A stretch of DNA of 64,000 nucleotides. Origin: Maribellus sp. CM-23 (lineage in GTDB: Bacteria > Bacteroidota > Bacteroidia > Bacteroidales > Prolixibacteraceae). The notes under the pieces are model-generated. The model made no database searches. It was not told the DNA's origin and was given only the letters and a program-made list of their open reading frames with translations. Positions within the stretch are counted from its first letter, which is position 1; the number at the start of each line of letters is the position of its first letter. Below are positions 46,701 through 54,593 of this stretch, piece after piece. The stretch is taken from the NCBI RefSeq assembly GCF_021354595.1, contig NZ_JADWYJ010000004.1, positions 186,001 to 250,000 of the forward strand, read 5' to 3'. Made by a program: the position numbers and the translations under genes.

Positions 46701-46841
46701 TTTTATGTACAGGCGCAAAATCTGCTTACGATAACCAAGTATTCTGGTCTCGATCCTGAAACGACTACTCGTCGCGGAGTGGATTGGGATGGTATGCCAC
46801 AGCAACGCATTGTAAGCTTAGGTGTAAATGTTACATTTTAA
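43716..46841 (+). CDS. SusC/RagA family TonB-dependent outer-membrane transporter 2
   Basis: A 1041-residue receptor with signal peptide (KIAIFLSILLFMGNLVVNAQ), carboxypeptidase-regulatory-like domain (MPIPGVSVSVKGTTIGTVTN), TonB box region VDEVVVVGYGTQKKKDVTSA, plug (FNIRGFGTISSSSQPLVVVD, VEVLKDGAATAIYGSRAANG) and barrel ending QRIVSLGVNVTF. The GYGTQKKKDVT sequence is the most common SusC type and differs from transporters 1 and 3. ATG 43716 is chosen because it gives the signal peptide and the shared start context. The first 50 codons are almost the same as in transporter 3, whereas the rest is clearly different. Confidence 0.95.
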   Translation: MKKIAIFLSILLFMGNLVVNAQTRSLTGKVTSAEDNMPIPGVSVSVKGTTIGTVTNTDGEYELKVPEGAKILVMSFVGMATQEVAISGSNVVNVVMQPQAIGVDEVVVVGYGTQKKKDVTSAVARIGGEDISNLATPSFESQLAGRAAGVQVTTPNGMLGQAPTFNIRGFGTISSSSQPLVVVDGIPVTSGQVQELYGRYNPLAEINPNDIQSVEVLKDGAATAIYGSRAANGVVLITTKSGGNFKTKVTYDGQTSWASAAKLHDLLNADEFVEIANEKYENWGSSGPAVLDPDGVNTNWNDYVYRTGFQQNHTVSASGGSDKSQFYASFGYTDQEGIIRNNDQQRYSLNAKLTQQANKWLKIGFNSQVSKTTLEGVMNQENSLGSVGFASVRMLPNVPVYNPDDITGYNIDAANRKALGRGANKTYIDNGIQNIVWAMDNNVNRTQSLHVTGGGFAEVDFGKGLTFRTQGGIDYTMLNDFTKWGSESGDGYGYGGLLMDNRATYYNWNWQNILAFNHSFNDIHNLDITAVQEYTHTDYEYLYADVTQLSDDFFSDHIISGTFGEKSVSGSKTYNGLASYMLRANYNYDSKYYVGGSVRRDGLSRLPEDTRWGTFYGGSVAWRISKESFWANSNVSGWFDDLRIRSSFATIGNSELSGDFPYLGTYSAKRYGAQTGIAWSNMGNDQLKWESTTTYDVGLDGSLFGNRLSFELAYFNKKTKDLVLEVPTAPTMGIPGNSFYDNRGKIRNSGFEVTVGGTPVSGEFTWRTDFNITLVDNEVVELVNHDPIISTYTIVQEGESYGSLYGYEFYGVNNVNGNPIWVKGDGSLVQFSTFGDANQGEVEYYYAVYDPANPEDVSTESDLSPSEDKKILGSSLPKWFGGFNNTFTYKGFDMNVFLRFSGGNKLMNAAMSESLLNMDFSNNGKEVLNRWQSPEEPGNGKIPKIGYGDDQVLFNSGATDSRFVEDASFLKLANIALGYTLPRGFTSKLDISKVRFYVQAQNLLTITKYSGLDPETTTRRGVDWDGMPQQRIVSLGVNVTF

Positions 46842-46870
46842 TTGAATTTAAAAATTAATAAAGAAAGATT

Positions 46871-48490
46871 ATGTTACGAAATAAAATATTGAAACATGCG
46901 GCAAGTTTATTTGCTTTTGCAATAATCTTGACTTTCATGTCATGTGAAGATGATGTGATTGATCTTCAGCCGGTCAGTCAATTGTCGGACATTACGGCAT
47001 TTGCAACCCCAGAGCGTTGTGAATTATCGGTGATAGGAGCTTACGACGCTATTCAGTGTGGAATTTACAACGGTTCTTATTCCAGAGGTTATCCCTTTGG
47101 TGCTGCAAGTATTATACAAGGCGAAATGCGCGGCCAGGACATGAATCTCACCGCTGTATTTTACGATATAACTTACTCATCGACCTATTCTACTACAACG
47201 GCGAACAATCGGTATTACTGGGAGGCTTCATTTGAGGCGATAAACCGCATAAATACAGTAATAAGAGGTATTGGAGGAGCAGTGGAGAATAGTATCATTA
47301 CCGAAGAGCAAGGTAATGCTTACAAGGGCGAGCTCCTTTTTCTTCGGGCGTTGACTTATCATTCACTCTTAATTCACTTTGCGTATCCGGTAAATATTAA
47401 TTCGAATAACAATTATGGTTTACCTCTTTATTTAAACGCAAATAATACGCCTTCAGATGTCGAAGAGTCAATGAAGATTGGCCGTTCGACAGTTCAGGAA
47501 ACCTATGCGCAGATTCTTAAAGATCTTACTGATGCAGAGAGTTTATTTTCTACTGATGACAAGAACGGTGCTAATGGTATTACGCGTGTGTCGAAGGGGT
47601 CTATTATTGCGCTGAAAACACGGGTTTATCTCCATAAACGAGACTGGCCGAAGGTAATAGAAGAGGCCAAAAGGCTTGTTCCGGGGACAGCAGCACCTTT
47701 CAAGAGTCCTATTGGAGATTATGAACTCGAAACTTCTCCTGCAACACCGTTTCTATCGTATAGTAACAATACGGAATCGATTTTTTCAGTTGAAAACAAT
47801 TCCGACGATAATGGTAGTGTGAATGGTGCGATGGCAGCCATGATGTCAGCACGTACAGGTGGACGGGCAATAGTAACATCTTCTCCTACAATTTATAATA
47901 CTTCATATTGGTTGGCAGACGACAAACGTCGCGATTTATTGTATTATAGTTCGGCTTATAATTATTATTATTGTGATAAATATCAGAATGTTACAACAAG
48001 AGAAGAATATGCCCCGATAATTCGTTATGCGGAGGTATTGTTGAACTATTCTGAAGCTGTTCTTCGTCAAGGTGGTAATAATACACTGGCACTTGAATTG
48101 CTTAATGCCGTGCGTAATCGTTCACTTGCTAACCCTGCAGACCAGAAGTATGGTGCTGCTGATTTTGCTGATACCAAAGCATTTCTAGATGCTATTCTTT
48201 GGGAAAGGCGCATTGAGTTTCATGGCGAAGGACGTCGTTGGGAAGATATTCATCGTCTGGCTAACGATGATATTTCACCGTCGGGAGGTATTCCTGCAAA
48301 AATTGATTATTCGCGGGCTAAAGGCAAGGACAACTTTGTTGTAGGTGGAGAAGTGAAAGAAGAATGGTTCTCGCCTAATAGAAAATTTATACCATATACA
48401 GATAGACGCTTTCTGTGGCCTATTCCGGTTGGAGACTTGATTCGCAACCCAACATTGGCTGCACAGCAAAATGAAGGTTGGGGTAATTAG
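46871..48490 (+). CDS. SusD/RagB family lipoprotein 2 (classic SusD type)
   Basis: A 539-residue surface lipoprotein with signal peptide and lipobox (AIILTFMSCEDD, Cys26). The classic SusD landmarks are visible: GELLFLRALTYHSLLIHF, RVSKGSIIALKTRVYLHKRD, the C-terminal APIIRYAEVLLNYSEAVLRQ and ERRIEFHGEGRRWEDIHRL, ending with FLWPIPVGDLIRNP. It pairs with transporter 2 and starts 29 bases after it. This type is distinct from SusD 1 and 3, in line with the different SusC type. Confidence 0.94.
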   Translation: MLRNKILKHAASLFAFAIILTFMSCEDDVIDLQPVSQLSDITAFATPERCELSVIGAYDAIQCGIYNGSYSRGYPFGAASIIQGEMRGQDMNLTAVFYDITYSSTYSTTTANNRYYWEASFEAINRINTVIRGIGGAVENSIITEEQGNAYKGELLFLRALTYHSLLIHFAYPVNINSNNNYGLPLYLNANNTPSDVEESMKIGRSTVQETYAQILKDLTDAESLFSTDDKNGANGITRVSKGSIIALKTRVYLHKRDWPKVIEEAKRLVPGTAAPFKSPIGDYELETSPATPFLSYSNNTESIFSVENNSDDNGSVNGAMAAMMSARTGGRAIVTSSPTIYNTSYWLADDKRRDLLYYSSAYNYYYCDKYQNVTTREEYAPIIRYAEVLLNYSEAVLRQGGNNTLALELLNAVRNRSLANPADQKYGAADFADTKAFLDAILWERRIEFHGEGRRWEDIHRLANDDISPSGGIPAKIDYSRAKGKDNFVVGGEVKEEWFSPNRKFIPYTDRRFLWPIPVGDLIRNPTLAAQQNEGWGN

Positions 48491-48552
48491 AGAATTTTTT
48501 AATGTTTGGGTCGTCCTGGAATAGGTTGACAGAACTTTAAGGATATTTATTT

Positions 48553-48591
48553 AAACCGTTGAGGCTAGCTTCAACGGTTTTTTTTTTTTTC
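48553..48591 (+). terminator. Intrinsic terminator after SusCD pair 2
   Basis: AAACCGTTGA (48553-48562) pairs with TCAACGGTTT (48571-48580), then a run of about twelve T. Confidence 0.95.
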
Positions 48592-49080
48592 ATATCTGGA
48601 ATAGGGGGTTTATTTGCACTTCCTGCATTTCGGGTAAGGCTTGGTTGAAATGGACTTTGCCATTAGGGTAGTTGTGGTAAAATTATCGGAGCTTATTCCG
48701 GAAATGTTAAAACCCGGGCAAAAGGCGAAACAACGAACAAAACGTCAATTTGTCGTCTGTGTGTTGATTTTAATGCCAAGATGGAGGGTTAATCGTAAGG
48801 TTTAATTCCTTTGGAGAGGTTTGCGGCTTAATACAAAAAACATACTATTTTGTTTTTAGACAGCTTTTTTTATCTGCAATGAAGAGCTTGTTCTTAGGTG
48901 GTGTTGATTGTGTGCCAGTGCGAAAGAGTGGAGGATTATCTTCTTTTGGTGTGTGGTTGTGTGGTTGTGTGGGGAGCAGCTTTGGTCTGTGTTAGTGAGC
49001 GCATGAAAAATTATTGAACTTTATTTTGTAGTTATAAAAAAATATTTACAATCGTCCATATTCTTGAGCGTTGGTTGCCT
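48592..49080. other. Spacer between pair 2 and leader C
   Basis: About 490 bases without a credible gene. It includes three tandem GTGTGGTT-like 8-base units at 48951-48974. On the minus strand a 17-codon ORF ending KPYPKCRKCK has a zinc-ribbon look and may be a gene remnant, but it cannot be supported further. Confidence 0.4.
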
Positions 49081-49140
49081 ATATTGAAAAATACTTTCAA
49101 TTTGTTTTAAAGTTTAATTTTTTTTTACACTTTTGTAATT

Positions 49141-49155
49141 GTTAAAAAAATTAAC
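49141..49155. repeat. 15-base inverted repeat, leader C
   Basis: GTTAAAAAAATTAAC, identical to the other two copies. Confidence 0.85.
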
Positions 49156-49276
49156 TATTAAGAACTGATCTTAACAATTAGCACTAGGGTAATTTGTGAT
49201 TAAAGGATTTGGGGGAATCCTGAGTAAGAATCAACTTTATTTATACACTGTTTAATTATTTTTTAAAACTGTTTCT

Positions 49277-49438
49277 ATGAAGGGGGATGTAGGAAGCATT
49301 CATTGTTTTTCCAAAATTTTATTATTGAAAAAATTGCAACTTAAAGGAATGAATAGCCGGGGGGCGCTCACTCTGCATATATTCACGATTACCCTTCGTA
49401 GAAACTTTCTATGCCTCCCGGTTTTTTTTAGTTCGTAG
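49277..49438 (+). CDS. Possible 53-codon leader ORF, copy C
   Basis: Begins MKGDVGSIHCFSK and contains KGMNSRGALTLHIFTITL. Compared with copy A, changes are both silent and amino-acid-changing, so there is no clear sign of protein-level selection. Coding status uncertain. Confidence 0.3.
   Translation: MKGDVGSIHCFSKILLLKKLQLKGMNSRGALTLHIFTITLRRNFLCLPVFFSS
49357..49429 (+). terminator. Conserved GC stem-loop with T-run in leader C
   Basis: CCGGGGGGC (49357-49365) with GCCTCCCGG (49413-49421) and eight T. The loop has CTCACTCTGCATATATTCAC and ACCCTTCGTAG. Confidence 0.7.
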
Positions 49439-49573
49439 CTCCTCAGATCGGTAGAATCAACATAATACTCTAAGTGTTTGACTCAAGATATATCGGGACT
49501 CTGTTCCTGAATACGCTGTTTAGAAAGAGACTTTAATGTTTATAGCTGTTTATTAATAACTAAAATTATTTCT

Positions 49574-52500
49574 ATGAAAAAAATTGCGATTCTTTTATCG
49601 ATTCTCTTTTTCATGGGTAATTTGGTGAATGCTCAAACGAAGAGTTTAACCGGTACGGTTACTTCTGCTGAGGATAATATGCCAATACCCGGAGTATCGG
49701 TTTCAGTAAAGGGAACAACCCTTGGAACAGTTACCAACCTGGATGGTCAGTTTGAATTGACTGTTCCGAATGATGCTAGATATTTAACATTTAGCTTTAT
49801 CGGGATGAAGAATCTCGAAGTTGAGATTGGTTCACAAACCAATTTTGCCGTAAAGATGGAAAATGCGATTATTGGAGTTGACGAGGTGGTTGTTACAGCT
49901 CTTGGCATTTCCCGGGAAAGGAAATCTTTAGGGTATTCTGTGCAACAAGTAGGAGGAGAAGAGATCAGCACAATAAAAGGAGCTGATTTTACCTCGGCAC
50001 TTTCAGGAAAAGTTGCCGGGCTTGACATAAAAACAAACACAAACTTTGGTGGGTCTACAAACGTCATTGTTCGTGGTTCAGCTTCATTGACCGGAAACAA
50101 CCAGGCTTTGTTTGTTGTTGACGGTGTGCCGATTGACAATACGATAATGAATGACTCGTACCAGAAAAGGGGAGGGCGTGGATACGACTACGGTAGCACC
50201 GCTTCTGATATTAACCCTAACGATATTGAGTCGATTTCGGTATTAAAAGGAGCCGCTGCAACTGCACTCTATGGATCAAGAGCTGCGAATGGTGTAATTC
50301 TCATTACAACAAAAAAGGGAGCTAAAGGGAAAAACTTGGGTGTATCTTACACCGGAAATGTTACCCTTGGATTTGTGGATAAAAGTACATTCCCTGAGTA
50401 CCAAAAAGAATACGGTGCCGGTTATGGTTTAGACTGGTACAGTGATTCAGATTATCCTGGGCTTGAGTACTGGGATTGGAACGATGACGGGACTGATGAA
50501 TACATTGTCCCTACTTATGAAGATGCATCGATGGGAGAACCTTTCAATGCCGGTTTGAATGTTTACCAATGGAATGCATTCTGGCCTGGTTTAGATACCT
50601 ATGGTAAAGCTACGCCCTGGGTTGCTGCTAAAAACGATCCGATCGAATTTTTTGAAACAGCAACTACGAAGTCTAACTCAATTCAGGTTACTGGCGGCAG
50701 CGATAATTTAACCTACCGGTTTTCTTACCAGAATCTGCAGCAAAGTGGTATCATGCCAAACAGTGAGCTGGATAAAAATAACTTTAGCTTTTCCGGTAGT
50801 TACGATATTACTTCTAAGTTAAAAGTATCGTCTTTTGCCAATTTTATTAAAACCGAAACTAAAGGACGAAACATAACAGGGTATTCTGGCAACCTGATTT
50901 CCGGGTTCCGTCAGTGGTGGCAAACCAATGTTGATATTCTTGAGCAAAAAAGGGCGTACGAGCAATTGGGGGTAAATGCTACTTGGAACATGAACGAGCC
51001 AGGCGATACCAGCCCAGCCTATTGGAACAACCCCTATTGGCAACGTTACAGAAACTACCAAACTGACTCACGTAGCCGCTTTATCGGTTATACCAAGTTC
51101 GATTGGCAAGTTGCCGACTTCTTAACATTCACAGGACGTGCATCTGTAGATTATTATTCATTCCTTGAAGAAGAAAGACTTGCTGTAGGTTCCATTGCAG
51201 AGGCCTTTGGTGTTGGTTATAACGATACATCGTCGGGTTATTCGGTGAAAAGAGGTGACTTTTCTGAATACAACTTCGATTTGATGGCCAACTTCAATAA
51301 AGACATTACTGATAAGTTGAATTTAGCAGGCTTGATAGGTACCAACATTCGTAAACAAAACTCTTCTGATTTTTGGGCGTCCACAAACGGTGGTTTGGCA
51401 GTTGAAGGAATTTATTCGCTTGCCAATACAGCATCTCCGTTGGAATTGCCGATAGAGCATGCACCAAAGATCCAGGTGAATGGTTATTTTGCAAATGCAT
51501 CATTGGGGTACAACGATATTTTATTTCTTGAAGGTTCGGTTCGTGTTGACCAGGCTTCTACTTTGCCCAAAGACAATCAGACTTATGTGTATCCATCAGC
51601 CACCGGTAGCTTTATTTTTACAAAGTTCATTGATAAAGATTGGTTTAGCTTTGGTAAGGTACGTTTAAACTATGCTGAAGTGGGTAACGATGCTCCTTTT
51701 GCCAGTTTATTTAATACTTATGACCAATACTATCCTTTTAGCGGAAATGGAGTTGCATCAAACAGTAATACAATAAATAATAAAGAGTTAAAATCGGAAA
51801 GGACAAAAAGTTTGGAAGCAGGTTTAACTCTGAACTTTGTGAAAAACCGCTTGGGTCTTGATTTGGCTATCTACGACAACAGAACCGTTGATCAGATTAT
51901 GCCGGCAGCAATTTCCTATGCTACAGGTTCGAGCTTCAAATTCGTAAATGCCGGAGAAGTTAGCAATAAAGGTGTTGAAATAATGCTGAATGCAACACCT
52001 GTAAAACAACGTGGTTTTACATGGGATGTAGCCCTAAACTGGTCGAAAAATAAAAACAAGGTTATTGACCTGGCCGAAGGTTTGGAAAAGTTGCAACTTG
52101 CAGACCTGCAGGGAGGTGTTACCGTTAATGCTGTAAAAGGCTATGCTATGGGAACTATTCATGGTACCGACTTTGTTTACTATAATGACATTAAAGATGA
52201 GGCTCATCGGATTATAACGGATGGCTACTACGATGTTAGCGCATCAGACCAGATCATTGGAGATGTAAACCCGGATTGGATTGGCGGTCTCCGTAATACG
52301 TTCAGTTATAAAAATCTTAGACTTAGTTTCTTAATCGACTGGAAACATGGTGGAGATGTATTCTCGTTAGACCATTGGTACGGTTCGTCTACAGGTTTGT
52401 ATAAAGAAAGTGCAGGTTTGAACGACCTTGGAAACCCCGTACGTAATTATGTCGCTGATGGTGGTGGTGTGATACTTAAAGGAGTAACTGCTGACGGCGC

Positions 52501-52831
52501 ACCAAATACGGTACGTTCAGAAGATATGGGAACGTATTATACGCCTGTTGGATCATATTATGCGCCCAATGCTTTGTTTATTTACGACGCCAGCTATGTG
52601 AAGTTGAGAGAATTGTCGGTTACTTATAACTTGCCTAAATCACTTTTTGATAACATCTTTATTCAGGACGCTTCAATTGCATTGGTTGGTTCAAACTTGT
52701 GGATTATTCATAAAAACCTTCCTTACGCAGATCCGGAGACTTCTCAAGGTGCAGGAAATATTCAAGGTTGGCAAAGTGGTGTAATGCCATCAACGCGCAA
52801 TATTGGTTTTACATTAAATGTTAATTTTTAA
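49574..52831 (+). CDS. SusC/RagA family TonB-dependent outer-membrane transporter 3
   Basis: A 1085-residue receptor: signal peptide (KIAILLSILFFMGNLVNAQ), regulatory-like domain (MPIPGVSVSVKGTTLGTVTN), TonB box region VDEVVVTALGISRERKSLGY, plug (VIVRGSASLTGNNQALFVVD, SVLKGAAATALYGSRAANGV) and barrel ending RNIGFTLNVNF. It belongs to the same subtype as transporter 1 (VTAxGISxExKxLGYSVQ), but its N-terminal 50 codons and leader are closest to transporter 2. Codon choice in the body uses more C-ending codons than transporter 1 by eye. It pairs with SusD 3, which starts 12 bases later. Confidence 0.95.
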   Translation: MKKIAILLSILFFMGNLVNAQTKSLTGTVTSAEDNMPIPGVSVSVKGTTLGTVTNLDGQFELTVPNDARYLTFSFIGMKNLEVEIGSQTNFAVKMENAIIGVDEVVVTALGISRERKSLGYSVQQVGGEEISTIKGADFTSALSGKVAGLDIKTNTNFGGSTNVIVRGSASLTGNNQALFVVDGVPIDNTIMNDSYQKRGGRGYDYGSTASDINPNDIESISVLKGAAATALYGSRAANGVILITTKKGAKGKNLGVSYTGNVTLGFVDKSTFPEYQKEYGAGYGLDWYSDSDYPGLEYWDWNDDGTDEYIVPTYEDASMGEPFNAGLNVYQWNAFWPGLDTYGKATPWVAAKNDPIEFFETATTKSNSIQVTGGSDNLTYRFSYQNLQQSGIMPNSELDKNNFSFSGSYDITSKLKVSSFANFIKTETKGRNITGYSGNLISGFRQWWQTNVDILEQKRAYEQLGVNATWNMNEPGDTSPAYWNNPYWQRYRNYQTDSRSRFIGYTKFDWQVADFLTFTGRASVDYYSFLEEERLAVGSIAEAFGVGYNDTSSGYSVKRGDFSEYNFDLMANFNKDITDKLNLAGLIGTNIRKQNSSDFWASTNGGLAVEGIYSLANTASPLELPIEHAPKIQVNGYFANASLGYNDILFLEGSVRVDQASTLPKDNQTYVYPSATGSFIFTKFIDKDWFSFGKVRLNYAEVGNDAPFASLFNTYDQYYPFSGNGVASNSNTINNKELKSERTKSLEAGLTLNFVKNRLGLDLAIYDNRTVDQIMPAAISYATGSSFKFVNAGEVSNKGVEIMLNATPVKQRGFTWDVALNWSKNKNKVIDLAEGLEKLQLADLQGGVTVNAVKGYAMGTIHGTDFVYYNDIKDEAHRIITDGYYDVSASDQIIGDVNPDWIGGLRNTFSYKNLRLSFLIDWKHGGDVFSLDHWYGSSTGLYKESAGLNDLGNPVRNYVADGGGVILKGVTADGAPNTVRSEDMGTYYTPVGSYYAPNALFIYDASYVKLRELSVTYNLPKSLFDNIFIQDASIALVGSNLWIIHKNLPYADPETSQGAGNIQGWQSGVMPSTRNIGFTLNVNF

Positions 52832-52843
52832 TACGTTGTAAAA

Positions 52844-54292
52844 ATGAGAAATAGAAAATTATATATAGTTGTACTTTTTCTGGGGTTTCTGTTTGCATGT
52901 ACCGATGATTTCACAGAAATGAACGTTGACACGACCCGGCCGGAAGAAGTAAGTGCAAGCGTTTTGCTTACCAATGCACAAATAGAAATTATTGATCAAC
53001 TATCCAGTACAAACGTTAATTACAATATTTGGAAGCTGATGGCCCAGTATTGGACAGAGCGTTCGTACAGGGATGAAGCGAACTATAACATTACAAGCCG
53101 TGAAATTCCGGAACAGATCTTCAGGGTGTTTTATGCTGCTTTATACGATTTAAAAGATGCGTATGAAATTATTGAAGCGCAGACGCTTACTGAGCCTAAC
53201 CTGGAGTCAAAGCAAACTGTGAAGGCAAATCAGCTGGCAGTCATTGAATTGGTAAATGTTTTTGTATATCAACGTTTGGTGGATATTTTTGGAGATATCC
53301 CTTATAGTGAAGCTTTAGATAAGGATAATTACACGCCCGCCTATGATGATGCACAGACAATTTATAAAGATTTAATTGCCCGTGCCGAAGCCGCTGTCGC
53401 TGCTCTGGATGATTCTGATGAAAGTTTTGGTACTGCTGATTTGATTTATGACGGAGATGTTGCATCCTGGATAAAATTTGGGCATAGCTTATTGGTGAAG
53501 CTGGGGATTGGTATTGCCGATGGTCCCTTGTCTGCTTTAGGGAAATCAACCGTTGAAGCACATTATGATGGTGTTTTTGCCAGTCAAAGTGAAAGTGCAT
53601 TCTTCCCGTACGAAAAATCATTGCCTTATGTAAATGAGCTTTACAATGATTTGGTAGCCAGTGGACGTCATGATTTTGTGATGGTTACGGGTATGGTTGA
53701 GTTAATGAGAACCATTGAAGATCCCAGAATTGACAACTACTTTGATAATCTTGAAACCGGTATTACTACCGATTACGGTGCATCTGGCGGTTCGTACAGT
53801 ACAAAAGTACATTACGATGCAGCCTTGGAAGAACCCGATTTTCCTGGCTTTTTCCTGACTTTTGATGAGGTTCAGTTCTACCTGGCCGAAGCTGCTGCCC
53901 GTAATTGGAATGTTGGTGCCGACGCTGAAACGTATTACAACGCAGCGGTTACCGCTTCCATTATACAGTGGGGAGGAACAGAGGCTGAAGCTGAAACCTA
54001 TTTGGCTTCACAGTCATACTCTTCCTATGACGTATGGAAAGATGCGATTGGCACGCAAGCTTGGTTAGCTATGTACACGAGAGGCTTTATAGGTTATACC
54101 TTCTGGCGGAGATTAGATTACCCGTCCGTATTGGTAATGCCTCCAAGCCCTCCAACCGGTGTTACATCTATTCCGGTTCGTTTTACTTATCCAACAAACG
54201 AACAGCAATACAACTCAACAAACTATGCCGCCGCAGCTGCTGCTATTGGTGGGGACAAAATGAGTACAAAATTGTTCTGGGATGTTTATTAG
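52844..54292 (+). CDS. SusD/RagB family lipoprotein 3 (SusD-like_2 type)
   Basis: A 482-residue surface lipoprotein with lipobox LFLGFLFACTDD (Cys19). Landmarks: NIWKLMAQYWTERSYRDEAN, LAVIELVNVFVYQRLVDIFG, DIPYSEALDKDNYTPAYDDA, FLTFDEVQFYLAEAAARNW and WLAMYTRGFIGYTFWRRLDY. It is a SusD-like_2 protein like SusD 1. The substrate is unknown; no hydrolase or peptidase gene is nearby. Confidence 0.93.
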   Translation: MRNRKLYIVVLFLGFLFACTDDFTEMNVDTTRPEEVSASVLLTNAQIEIIDQLSSTNVNYNIWKLMAQYWTERSYRDEANYNITSREIPEQIFRVFYAALYDLKDAYEIIEAQTLTEPNLESKQTVKANQLAVIELVNVFVYQRLVDIFGDIPYSEALDKDNYTPAYDDAQTIYKDLIARAEAAVAALDDSDESFGTADLIYDGDVASWIKFGHSLLVKLGIGIADGPLSALGKSTVEAHYDGVFASQSESAFFPYEKSLPYVNELYNDLVASGRHDFVMVTGMVELMRTIEDPRIDNYFDNLETGITTDYGASGGSYSTKVHYDAALEEPDFPGFFLTFDEVQFYLAEAAARNWNVGADAETYYNAAVTASIIQWGGTEAEAETYLASQSYSSYDVWKDAIGTQAWLAMYTRGFIGYTFWRRLDYPSVLVMPPSPPTGVTSIPVRFTYPTNEQQYNSTNYAAAAAAIGGDKMSTKLFWDVY

Positions 54293-54320
54293 AAAATAAT
54301 CAAACAACTTACAAATTATA

Positions 54321-54353
54321 AAAAAAGCTGCCTCGTTAGGCAGCTTTTTTTAT
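54321..54353 (+). terminator. Intrinsic terminator after SusCD pair 3
   Basis: AAAAGCTGCCT (54323-54333) pairs with AGGCAGCTTTT (54338-54348) around a CGTT loop, then T. Confidence 0.95.
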
Positions 54354-54593
54354 TGTCTTTTCAGTCTGAAGGTACTTTGATCAGGCGTATTTTCTGCAAT
54401 AAGTCTTATCGGGCAGGACTGGAGCGAAAATTAAACGATCGTTCCGAAATTATCCCGAGCCTGAGGCAATGCGATGAAAAACTGTTTCGATAAGCCAATG
54501 TACGTCGTAATATCCTGAGAAATGGTTTGGTGGAGCTTTTGTTCTTAATCGTTAGCCCCAGGATTTTTTAGCGGGGAAACAGTGATTCCGGCA
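54354..54593. other. Spacer between pair 3 and the PurF-like gene
   Basis: About 240 bases between two convergent units. No gene or further hairpin is evident. Confidence 0.4.

Larger units (their letters stand above)
49081..49573 (+). promoter_or_regulatory. Conserved SusC leader, copy C
   Basis: Same element order as A and B: T-rich promoter region ending CACTTTTG near 49129-49136, inverted repeat 49141-49155, GGATT/AATCC hairpin near 49205-49220, second ATG context at 49277, GC stem 49357-49429, SusC ATG at 49574. From the inverted repeat to the SusC start it is alignable with copy B over almost its full length. Confidence 0.75.

Noticed and set aside
48951..48974. Three tandem GTGTGGTT-like units
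   Set aside because: Short and imperfect, in a GT-rich spacer with no gene nearby; noted but not worth a separate claim.
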